Assembly: GCA_964624625.1 (NCBI GenBank) | Contig: CAZUXW010000006.1 | Location: 1-64,000, forward strand | DNA from: PALSA-1180 sp964624625 | Lineage (GTDB): Bacteria > Oederibacteriota > Muellerivitia > Muellerivitales > Muellerivitaceae | Direction of reading: 5' to 3' | DNA length: 64,000 bases | Shown: one piece after another, positions 16,738-23,997 of the stretch | How the letters are laid out: each line of letters opens with the position of its first letter | Position numbering within the stretch: the first letter of the stretch is position 1 | Notes under the pieces: generated by a model | Databases searched by the model: none | Seen by the model: only the letters and a program-made list of their open reading frames with translations | Told to the model about the DNA's origin: nothing | Translations under genes and position numbers: made by a program

Positions 16738-17886
16738 CTACAAAAGCGAAGCTTGCTGTCTCGCCCAATGATCGGCCATCAATATACCATCGAGGGTCCG
16801 GTTTGTCAGGGGACGGTATTTTGCCAGTGTTTTGCCGATAATTCTGGGGATATCGTTGAAGGAAATTTCCTCCCTCAAAAACCGGTTGACCGCCACTTCG
16901 TTGGCCGCGTTCAGGACCGCCGGATAGGTCCCTCCCCTCCTGCCAGCCTCATAGGCCAGGTCCACGCAGGGGAATTTTTTCCGGTCCGGCTTCTCGAAAT
17001 TCAATTTTCCGATTTGGGCCAAGTCCAGCCGGTTCACCGGCGAGTTGCCCCGCGCCGGGTAGGTCAAGGCATATTGGATGGGGATCTGCATGTCCGTCGT
17101 CCCCAGCTGCGCCAAAACCGATCCGTCGATGAATTCCACCATGGAATGGATGATGGACTCGGGATGGATCACGATGTCGATTTTGTCGAAGGGCGCGTCG
17201 AATAGATAATGGGCCTCGATCACTTCCAATCCCTTGTTCATCAGGGTCGCGGAATCAATGGTGATCTTGGGGCCCATCCGCCAGGTGGGATGGTTCAAGG
17301 CCTGTTTGAGGGTGATCTTGGAAAAATGCTTCCGGTTGAGGCTGCGGAAGGGGCCCCCGGAGGCTGTGAGGAGGATCTTGTGGATCTCCGCCGGGTTGGT
17401 GGATCCTGCCAGGCATTGGAAAACCGCGCAATGCTCGCTGTCCACGGGAAGAATCCGGGAACCGGACTTTTGGGCGGCCTTCGTCACCGCTTCGCCGGCC
17501 ATGACCATGGTTTCTTTGTTGGCCAGGGCGATGTCCTTGCCCTTTTGGATGGCCGTCAAGGTGGGCTTCAAGCCGGCGGCTCCCACGATGGCGGTTAACA
17601 CCAAATCCGCCCCCGACTCCCCCGCCACGGCGATGACGCCCTCTTCCCCCGCCAAAAGCTTCGTGGAGGTCCCGCGGGTCAAGGCTTTCAATTGGGGGAA
17701 AAACTGGTCATCCAAAATGGCGGCCAGTTTGGGCCTAAAAATCTTGATCTGCTTCGCCAATTCCTTGGCGTTGCGGTAAGCGGTCAGGCCAACGACTTGA
17801 AAAGTGGGCTTGAGTTTTTGGACGACTTTGAGGGTGGAGATCCCAATGCTTCCGGTGGAACCCAGGATGGCGATCTTCTTAGGCAT
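16738..17886 (-). CDS. dxr: 1-deoxy-D-xylulose 5-phosphate reductoisomerase
   Basis: Second enzyme of the MEP isoprenoid pathway, NADPH-dependent and cytoplasmic. 382 residues; the NADPH fold GSTGSIG is at residues 9-15. NKETMVMAGE, PVDSEHCAVFQCL (metal and substrate binding), TASGGPFR, HPTWRMGPKITIDSATLMNKG and VIHPESIIHSMVEF are all intact. AAGGAA precedes the ATG. It begins after the dnaK terminator and repeat region and is followed by rseP after 87 bases, so both are probably one transcript. Confidence 0.97.
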   Translation of the reverse strand: MPKKIAILGSTGSIGISTLKVVQKLKPTFQVVGLTAYRNAKELAKQIKIFRPKLAAILDDQFFPQLKALTRGTSTKLLAGEEGVIAVAGESGADLVLTAIVGAAGLKPTLTAIQKGKDIALANKETMVMAGEAVTKAAQKSGSRILPVDSEHCAVFQCLAGSTNPAEIHKILLTASGGPFRSLNRKHFSKITLKQALNHPTWRMGPKITIDSATLMNKGLEVIEAHYLFDAPFDKIDIVIHPESIIHSMVEFIDGSVLAQLGTTDMQIPIQYALTYPARGNSPVNRLDLAQIGKLNFEKPDRKKFPCVDLAYEAGRRGGTYPAVLNAANEVAVNRFLREEISFNDIPRIIGKTLAKYRPLTNRTLDGILMADHWARQQASLL

Positions 17887-17924
17887 GAAAGAAATTCCTT
17901 GAGAAACTTTTTACCACCAAGACA

Positions 17925-17953
17925 TCCCCATGGTTCGAAGCGAACCGAGGGGA
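17925..17953. repeat. Two-step palindrome upstream of dxr
   Basis: TCCCC-AT-GGTTCG-AAG-CGAACC-GA-GGGGA forms a stem of 6 plus 5 bp with a small internal loop. It is followed by GACAGTACCGCC and lies between a CACCAAG unit (17911-17921) and the dnaK terminator. No gene is visible between 17887 and 18133. Confidence 0.6.
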
Positions 17954-18072
17954 CAGTACCGCCATCATTAAAATATTTTTAGTGCTGACGGCACAAAAAG
18001 GCACCAAGCAGAGCACAAGATTTTAACATCTTCATAACCAAAAGGAGGGGTTCGTTTTAATTCTAATCGGCA

Positions 18073-18115
18073 TAAAAAAAGCACCAAGACCCTTTTAAAC
18101 TCGGTGTCTTGGTGC
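18073..18115 (-). terminator. Rho-independent terminator of the dnaK operon
   Basis: On the minus strand, stem GCACCAAGAC / GTCTTGGTGC (18081-18090 with 18106-18115) is followed by seven T residues. The stem is built from a CACCAAG repeat unit, so a repeat arm has become the terminator. Confidence 0.85.
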
Positions 18116-18133
18116 CTTGGTGGTGAATTTTAT

Positions 18134-20077
18134 TTATTTCTTGTCTTTATCCACCGGTTCGTACTCGGCGTCGACCGCTCCGGCGTTCTTGTCTTCCGCC
18201 TTCTCGCCCTCCGCCTTGGCGCCGTTTCCGTCGCCGGCCGCACCGGCCGCGCCCTGCTTCTCGGCGGCAGCCTTGTACATGGCCTCCCCGAGCTTCATGG
18301 AGGCCTGGGTCAGCTCCTCACTGGCCTTCTTGATAGCATCCGTATCGTCGCCCGCGAGGACCTTCTTCAAGGCCTCGAGCTTTTCCTCGATGGACTTTTT
18401 GGTGTCCGCGTCGACCTTGTCGCCGTACTCCTTCAAGGCCTTCTCGGTGGAATAGGCCAGGGTGTCGGCGTGGTTCTTGGCCTCGATTTTTTCCTTTTTC
18501 TTCTTGTCCTCGTCGGCGTGAAGCTCGGCGTCCTTCTGCATCTTCTTGATCTCGTCGTCCGACAACCCGGAAGAAGGGGTGATCTGGATGCTTTGTTCCT
18601 TGCCCGTTCCCAGATCCTTGGCCCCCACGTGCAGGATACCGTTGGCGTCGATGTTGAAGGTCACCTCAATCTGGGGAACGCCCCGGGGAGCGGGCGGGAT
18701 TCCCACCAGGTCGAACCGTCCCAGGGTGCGGTTGTCCGAGGACATCTCGCGCTCGCCCTGGAGGACATGGATGGAGACGGTGCTTTGACTGTCCGCCGCC
18801 GTCGAAAAGGTCTGGCTCTTCTTGACCGGAATCGTGGTGTTGCGCTCGATCACCTTGGTCATGACGCCTCCCAATGTTTCCACGCCCATGGAAAGCGGCG
18901 TCACATCCAGGAGCAGGACGTCCTTGACCTCGCCCTTCAGAACGCCGCCCTGGATGGCGGCCCCGATGGCGACCACCTCGTCCGGATTGACGCCCTTATG
19001 GGGTTCTCTTTTAAAGAAGTCCTTCACGGCCTTTTGCACCATGGGCATGCGGGTCATGCCGCCCACGAGGACGACTTCCTGGATTTCCTCCACGGTGAGC
19101 CCCGCGTCCTTCAAGGCCTTGCGGCAGGGTTCCATGGTCTTGTCCACCATGTCCATGACCAGCTGCTCCAGCTTGGAGCGGCTGAGCTTGACGTTCAAGT
19201 GCTTGGGTCCGGAAGCGTCCGCGGTGATGAAGGGCAGGTTGATATCGGTCTCGTTGGTCGTGGAAAGGTCGATTTTTCCCTTTTCAGCGGCTTCCTTCAG
19301 GCGTTGGAGCGCCATGCGGTCGTTCTTCAAATCCACGCCCGTCTCTTTTTTGAACTCGTCCACAAGCCATTGGATGATGCGCTGGTCGAAGTCGTCCCCG
19401 CCCAAATGGGTGTCCCCATTGGTGGATTTCACCTCAAAAACGCCGTCGCCCAGTTCCAGGATGGAAACGTCGAAGGTTCCCCCGCCCAAGTCATAGACGG
19501 CGATTTTCTCGTTTTTCTTTTCTTTGTCCAAACCGTAAGCCAATGCCGCGGCCGTGGGTTCATTGATGATTCGCAAAACGTCGAGCCCCGCGATCTTGCC
19601 GGCGTCTTTCGTCGCCTGGCGCTGGGCGTCATTGAAATAGGCGGGAACCGTGATGACCGCCTCAGTGATGGGCGAGCCGATGTAGGCTTCCGCGTCCGCC
19701 TTGAGCTTTTGGAGGATCATGGCGGAGATTTCAGGGGAGGAATATTCCTTGTCCTCAATCTTGACTCGGACATCCCCGTTGGAGGCTTCCTTTAAGGTAT
19801 AGGGGACCAGCTTTTTATCCATTTCCACTTCTTTATCGTGGAGCTTGCGGCCCATGAAGCGCTTGATGGAAAAAACGGTATTGGTGGGGTTGGTAATCGC
19901 TTGGTTCTTCGCCACCCGGCCTACCAGCCTCTCGCCCGCCTTGGAGAACCCCACGACCGAGGGGGTCGTGCGGGCGCCTTCCGCGTTGGCGATCACCTTG
20001 GGCTCGCCGCCCTCCATGATGGCCATGCAGGAATTGGTGGTTCCTAAATCGATGCCTAATACTTTGTTTGTCGCCAT
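18134..20077 (-). CDS. dnaK: Chaperone DnaK (Hsp70)
   Basis: 647-residue Hsp70. The ATPase domain shows GIDLGTTNSCMAIMEGG, IINEPTAAALAYG, VYDLGGGTFDVSIL and VLVGGMTRMP. The substrate domain begins near residue 385 (LLLDVTPLSMGVETLGG), followed by an alpha-helical lid and a Gly/Ala-rich tail ending AEYEPVDKDKK. GAGGAG lies seven bases before the ATG. It is last in hrcA-grpE-dnaK, 71 bases after grpE. No dnaJ follows; transcription ends at the CACCAAG hairpin before dxr. Confidence 0.98.
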   Translation of the reverse strand: MATNKVLGIDLGTTNSCMAIMEGGEPKVIANAEGARTTPSVVGFSKAGERLVGRVAKNQAITNPTNTVFSIKRFMGRKLHDKEVEMDKKLVPYTLKEASNGDVRVKIEDKEYSSPEISAMILQKLKADAEAYIGSPITEAVITVPAYFNDAQRQATKDAGKIAGLDVLRIINEPTAAALAYGLDKEKKNEKIAVYDLGGGTFDVSILELGDGVFEVKSTNGDTHLGGDDFDQRIIQWLVDEFKKETGVDLKNDRMALQRLKEAAEKGKIDLSTTNETDINLPFITADASGPKHLNVKLSRSKLEQLVMDMVDKTMEPCRKALKDAGLTVEEIQEVVLVGGMTRMPMVQKAVKDFFKREPHKGVNPDEVVAIGAAIQGGVLKGEVKDVLLLDVTPLSMGVETLGGVMTKVIERNTTIPVKKSQTFSTAADSQSTVSIHVLQGEREMSSDNRTLGRFDLVGIPPAPRGVPQIEVTFNIDANGILHVGAKDLGTGKEQSIQITPSSGLSDDEIKKMQKDAELHADEDKKKKEKIEAKNHADTLAYSTEKALKEYGDKVDADTKKSIEEKLEALKKVLAGDDTDAIKKASEELTQASMKLGEAMYKAAAEKQGAAGAAGDGNGAKAEGEKAEDKNAGAVDAEYEPVDKDKK

Positions 20078-20148
20078 TGTTCTACTCCTCTTGTTTTATA
20101 CTCGCGGCCATTCTAGGCCCTTCAGATTTCAGCCCGGTATGACCTCGG

Positions 20149-20739
20149 TCATCCATTGGCTGGTTTAGAGTGGTTCTTAGCCACTTTCACCAAAGCCGGC
20201 CTCAAAACCCTCTCGTGGAGAAGGTAGCCGCTCTGGAGCTCTTCCATCACCGTCTCGTCGGGAAACTTGTCCGTTTCCTCCTGAAACATCACCTCGTGAA
20301 CCCGCGGGTCGAATTTCTCCCCAACGGTTTTCGCCTTGGTCACTCCATGCCGCTCCAAAATGGAGCGGAACTGCTTCAAGGTCAATTCCACGCCCTGCTT
20401 CAGGCTTAATAGACCCTTGTCCTGGTCGTCCGAGGGAAGGGACAGCATGGCCCTTTCCAGGTTGTCGACCACCACCAGCATCTCTTTTAATAAGCCGGCC
20501 TGGGAGAATTTAAGATGCTCTTCTTTTTCCTTCAAGGCCCGTTTCTTGTAATTGTCGAAATCCGCCGCCATCCAAACCAGCTGTTCCTTGATGTCGTCGT
20601 GTTTTTGCTTCCACTCCACCGCTTCGGCGCTGGATTCCGCCCCCGGCTTCGGGACCGGTTGAAAGGAGGCGTCTTCGTCTTTTTCAACCGAACTGGAAAT
20701 GATCTCAATTTCCGGCTCTTGCGAGGAATAGTCCGTCAT
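20149..20739 (-). CDS. grpE: Nucleotide exchange factor GrpE
   Basis: 196-residue DnaK cofactor that releases ADP. The acidic N-terminal stretch to about residue 55 is followed by a coiled coil (DIKEQLVWMAADFDNYKKRALKEKEEHLK) and the beta-domain with the family motif GEKFDPRVHEVMFQEE and a C-terminal LLHERVLRPALVKVAKN. Its ATG lies three bases after the hrcA stop with AAGGA upstream, so translation is likely coupled. Confidence 0.95.
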   Translation of the reverse strand: MTDYSSQEPEIEIISSSVEKDEDASFQPVPKPGAESSAEAVEWKQKHDDIKEQLVWMAADFDNYKKRALKEKEEHLKFSQAGLLKEMLVVVDNLERAMLSLPSDDQDKGLLSLKQGVELTLKQFRSILERHGVTKAKTVGEKFDPRVHEVMFQEETDKFPDETVMEELQSGYLLHERVLRPALVKVAKNHSKPANG

Positions 20740-20742
20740 GGT

Positions 20743-21780
20743 TTATCCTTCCCTTTGGGTGAGCGCCGATTCCAGGTGGAGGGCCATATGGCGGACCACG
20801 CCCGCCACCCGGTCATAAGCCATCCGCGTGGGGCCCAATACGCCGAGGGCTCCCGCGACCTTCCCCTGGTAATAATATGGAACATGGACGAAAGAAAAAT
20901 TTCTTAAAAAGGACTGGGGAAACTCGTGGCCGATCTCAACCGCCATCCCCGGGCGGCTCCATTGACGGCCCAGGATTTGGGCCAGAGGCTGTTTTTCCTC
21001 GACCAACCGCACCACCTGCTCCATCATTTGGACGTTTTGAAATTCCGGCTGTTCGGTCAGGAAGGAAGCGCCTTCCATATGGACCTCCTCACCCTTAAAT
21101 TGAAGCGCGCCTTCGATCAATCTCAAGGCCGTCTCAAGGATGCCCAGCTTGGCTTTTTTGAGCGACTCCGCTTCCTTCAATAAGCTCTCGCGGATTTGGG
21201 TTAAGGTCCTCCCCGCGAACCGGCTGTTCAACAGCTGGGTGATTTTAGTGATTTCCTTCAGCTCCACCGGGGCTTCGAGCCAGACCAGCTCTTCCTTGAC
21301 CAATCCCCGCTCCAGGACCAGGATAACCATCACTTTCCGGGAATCAATGGCCACGATTTTAAAATGGTCCAGGGATATTTCCTGGGGCAGGTGAAAAACC
21401 GCCAGGCCCGCCAGCCGGGTCATGGCCGAAAGGATCTTCGCCGTGTGGCGCATGAGGGTTTCCACCTCATCCTTCGCCTTTTCATACTGCTGTTCCACCT
21501 GCTGTTTTTCCTTGAGGTTCAAGGCCCTCGCCTGCATGAGGCGGTCCACATAGAAGCGATAACCCTGGTCGAGGGGGATCCGGCCGGCGGAGGTATGGGG
21601 ATGGGTTAAATAACCCTTCTTTTCCAAATCCATCAGGACATGGCGGATGGTGGCGGAGGAGAGGTCCATGTTTTCCGCGATCAACTGGGAACCCACGGGC
21701 TTCACCGTGGCCACGTAATGGTGGATGACCGAGGACAGGACATTTTCTTCCCGTTCCTGCAAGAGTTGGTTGAACGCCAC
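20743..21780 (-). CDS. hrcA: Heat-inducible transcription repressor HrcA
   Basis: 345-residue repressor of heat-shock operons. The winged-helix DNA-binding domain occupies residues 1-75 (VLSSVIHHYVATVKPVGSQL, SSATIRHVLMDLEKKGYL), then the RIPLDQGYRFYVDRLM segment, a dimerisation/inserted domain and the C-terminal GPTRMAYDRVAGVVRHM. The start is GTG with GGGAG seven bases upstream. A near-consensus promoter precedes it, but I see no CIRCE element (TTAGCACTC/GAGTGCTAA). A shorter palindrome, TTCGATGTCGAA at 21801-21812, lies where an operator could be. Confidence 0.94.
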   Translation of the reverse strand: MAFNQLLQEREENVLSSVIHHYVATVKPVGSQLIAENMDLSSATIRHVLMDLEKKGYLTHPHTSAGRIPLDQGYRFYVDRLMQARALNLKEKQQVEQQYEKAKDEVETLMRHTAKILSAMTRLAGLAVFHLPQEISLDHFKIVAIDSRKVMVILVLERGLVKEELVWLEAPVELKEITKITQLLNSRFAGRTLTQIRESLLKEAESLKKAKLGILETALRLIEGALQFKGEEVHMEGASFLTEQPEFQNVQMMEQVVRLVEEKQPLAQILGRQWSRPGMAVEIGHEFPQSFLRNFSFVHVPYYYQGKVAGALGVLGPTRMAYDRVAGVVRHMALHLESALTQREG

Positions 21781-21800
21781 GGAGTATCTCCCAGTTCCAA

Positions 21801-21812
21801 TTCGATGTCGAA
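21801..21812. promoter_or_regulatory. Palindrome in the hrcA leader (TTCGATGTCGAA)
   Basis: Twelve-base inverted repeat (TTCGA and TCGAA) just downstream of the hrcA promoter's expected start site. It is not a CIRCE match; it is a candidate operator only by position. Confidence 0.35.
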
Positions 21813-21821
21813 GGCTTCATC

Positions 21822-21849
21822 ATAATAGGTAGCGAAGGGGGAATGTCAA
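21822..21849 (-). promoter_or_regulatory. Sigma-70-type promoter for hrcA-grpE-dnaK
   Basis: On the minus strand TTGACA (21844-21849) is followed after 16 bases by TATTAT (21822-21827), 11 of 12 consensus positions. It lies about 45 bases before the hrcA GTG, downstream of the hemW stop, and would let the heat-shock genes be expressed apart from hemW. Confidence 0.7.
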
Positions 21850-21900
21850 CGTTCCAGCGCCCTCCTCCCACCTGCCAAAATCACGGAAAATAATGGGTTC

Positions 21901-23007
21901 TCAGGCCACCAATACTTCCAGAAGTCCGTTCAGGACAAAATAGCCTTTGGAAGTGACCCGATAGCGGTCCTTTTCCAGGGCAAGAAAGCCCTCTTTTTGA
22001 AAAAGCTTAAACTTCGTTTCGTACGAGATCCCCTGGGATTGGGCGTATCGCTCGATCTCCCCCTTGGCAACACCTTCATTTGTCCTGAGCCCCAGCATTA
22101 ATTTTTCAAAGGCCCTCACCTGATCCGGCAGATTTTCCCATTGAAGGGTTTGGCCTGACTTTAAGGATTGGAGATATTCACCCAGGTTGTCGCCATGGCT
22201 GTGGCGAACACCCCGGACCGTACCCACCGCCGCGACCCCAAAACCCCAATAGTCTTCCCCCCGCCAGATGTTCCAATTATGGCGGCAGGATAAACCCGGA
22301 AGGGAGAAGTTGGAGACCTCATATTGCTCGAACCCCTCGGCCGCCAAAAAGGCTTGGGCCCAGGCGTATTCATCGGCCACCTCATCCTCGCCGGGAAGCG
22401 CAAGTCCTTCCGCCACCTGCTTCGCCAAGGGCGTTCCCTCTTCCACCTGCAGGGCGTAAAGGGACAAATGCTCCGGCTTAAGGGCGGCGGCTTTCTGAAG
22501 GGACGCCTGGAACATTTCCAGGGTTTGGCCGGACAGGCCGAACATCAAATCGAGATTAACGTTCGCGAACCCCGCCGTTCGGGCGTCCTGATAGGCCTTC
22601 TCCACCCTTTCCCACTCGTGGCCGCGGCCCAGTTTTTTGAGAATTTCTTTTTGAAAAGCCTGGGCGCCGAAGCTGAGGCGGTTCACGCCAAGACCCCGAT
22701 AACCCTTCAATCTTTCCAAATCGACCGTTTCCGGGTTGGCTTCCATGGAAATCTCCGCCCGAGGGTCAAAACCCGCCTTGGCCCCGAGGGCGGTTAAAAT
22801 TTTTTCCAATTCCTCCGGTTGAAGCAAGGAGGGCGTTCCGCCGCCGAAATAAACCGTTTGGAGGGGTCCCTCCAGGTTCGAGGAATCGATCTCGGCGCAA
22901 ACCGCGCCGACATAAGCCCTCATTTTGGATTCCATTCCCGCGAAAGAAGTGAAATCACAGTAACTGCAGATGGAAGTGCAAAAGGGGATATGGATGTAAG
23001 CGTTCAA
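21901..23007 (-). CDS. hemW: Radical SAM heme chaperone HemW
   Basis: 368-residue radical SAM protein of the HemN-like group, now regarded as a heme chaperone rather than the oxidase. The cluster motif is C10-TSI-C14-SY-C17 in HIPFCTSICSYCDF. GGGTPSLL, MEANPETVD, VNRLSFGAQAF and SLYALQVEEGTPL follow, and HNWNIWRGEDYWGFGVAA marks the C-terminal HemW domain. I start at the TTG at 23007 because GAGAGG lies seven bases upstream; a longer reading to 23061 is translated repeat-like DNA. The place before hrcA and after lepA matches Bacillus-type synteny. Confidence 0.92.
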   Translation of the reverse strand: MNAYIHIPFCTSICSYCDFTSFAGMESKMRAYVGAVCAEIDSSNLEGPLQTVYFGGGTPSLLQPEELEKILTALGAKAGFDPRAEISMEANPETVDLERLKGYRGLGVNRLSFGAQAFQKEILKKLGRGHEWERVEKAYQDARTAGFANVNLDLMFGLSGQTLEMFQASLQKAAALKPEHLSLYALQVEEGTPLAKQVAEGLALPGEDEVADEYAWAQAFLAAEGFEQYEVSNFSLPGLSCRHNWNIWRGEDYWGFGVAAVGTVRGVRHSHGDNLGEYLQSLKSGQTLQWENLPDQVRAFEKLMLGLRTNEGVAKGEIERYAQSQGISYETKFKLFQKEGFLALEKDRYRVTSKGYFVLNGLLEVLVA

Positions 23008-23157
23008 AATAAAACCTCTCTCACCACAATCGCCTTCTCCCCTTCGGGGATGCGGCGGCACGAAGCCCGAAAATTAGGTTGAAGAATTTCTTCTGATCAA
23101 AGATTTATTTCGAGTGAATTGCGGCCCCAAAGGGGGCTTGTGGCGAATGCCTTTCTA

Positions 23158-23865
23158 TTAATGGACGAATCTGAACATCCGTTGGAAATCCGGGCGGAAA
23201 TTATTGCTGTGCCAGTAAATAAACCAAGCTTTGCCCTTGATCAGTTTCTCGTCCAACTGGCCCCAGTAGCGGGAATCCAGGCTATTGTCCCGGTTATCCC
23301 CCATCATCCAGTAATGACCAGGCTCGATGGTCACGGGGCCGTAATTGACCTTGTAGGAGGAGGGTCCGTCCATTTCCAGGGATTCTTTCGGCGTGAACAG
23401 GTGCTTCACGTAGGGCTCTACCTGTTTTTCCCCGTTGCGGTAAAGATCCCCGTTGCGGAGCTCGATGACATCATTCGGCAGGCCGATACATCGCTTGATG
23501 AAATCCTTGGAATGGTCCTGGGGGTAGACAAAAACCAGGATGTCCCCATGCTGGGGTTTTTTAAACTCAAGAAAGCGGGGCGTTTTATTCAGCAGGGAAT
23601 ATCCGAACTCGTATTTCTTCACTAAAATATAATCCCCGATTTGGAGCGTATCCTCCATGGATCCGGAGGGAATCGTGAAGGGCTGGAGCAGGACCGCCTT
23701 GAGCGAGAGGGCCACCACCATGGCCACCCAAAGGGAATCGAGGGTCTCCACGGTTCCCGCGTTGGCGGGATTCCGCCGGAAGGAAGGAAATCCCCAGCGC
23801 AGGACCGCCTCCACCAGGGTCAAGACCCCGGCCATGATGTAAAGAATCGTGTTCAAGTTTTCCAT
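23158..23865 (-). CDS. lepB: Signal peptidase I
   Basis: 235-residue membrane serine protease removing Sec signal peptides. Two N-terminal membrane segments (residues 4-22 and 42-62) precede the catalytic domain with nucleophile S69 in IPSGSMEDTL and general base K124 in FIKRCIGLP. MMGDNRDNSLDSRYWG completes the family signature. The start is ATG at 23865 with GAGGAG six bases upstream; the reading to 23925 is translation of the adjacent CAGAG repeat. It sits between lepA and hemW, an insertion into the usual lepA-hemW pair. Confidence 0.96.
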   Translation of the reverse strand: MENLNTILYIMAGVLTLVEAVLRWGFPSFRRNPANAGTVETLDSLWVAMVVALSLKAVLLQPFTIPSGSMEDTLQIGDYILVKKYEFGYSLLNKTPRFLEFKKPQHGDILVFVYPQDHSKDFIKRCIGLPNDVIELRNGDLYRNGEKQVEPYVKHLFTPKESLEMDGPSSYKVNYGPVTIEPGHYWMMGDNRDNSLDSRYWGQLDEKLIKGKAWFIYWHSNNFRPDFQRMFRFVH

Positions 23866-23887
23866 GAAAAACTCCTCGAAAAATTTC

Positions 23888-23989
23888 ACCACAGAGTGAA
23901 CAGAGTTACACCGAGTACGACCCATCCTTTTTACTTAAATCAAGACGTCCTTTAGCCTTACTCTGTGTTACTCCGTGTAACTCTGTGGT
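23888..23989. repeat. ACCACAGAG-type inverted repeat between lepA and lepB
   Basis: Arm 23888-23917 reads ACCACAGAG, TGAACAGAG, TTACACCGAG; arm 23959-23989 is the near complement ending ACTCTGTGGT. The spacer is 41 bases. It lies directly after the lepA stop (23998). Confidence 0.85.
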
Positions 23990-23997
23990 TAAAGGCC

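Noticed and set aside
18104..19795. 563-codon open frame on the plus strand opposite dnaK
   Set aside because: It is the antisense shadow of the conserved dnaK frame, rich in Leu/Gly/His/Asp from complementary codons, with no motif or SD.
23866..23925. N-terminal extension of lepB (MGRTRCNSVH)
   Set aside because: Also repeat-derived; the ATG at 23865 has GAGGAG at correct spacing.
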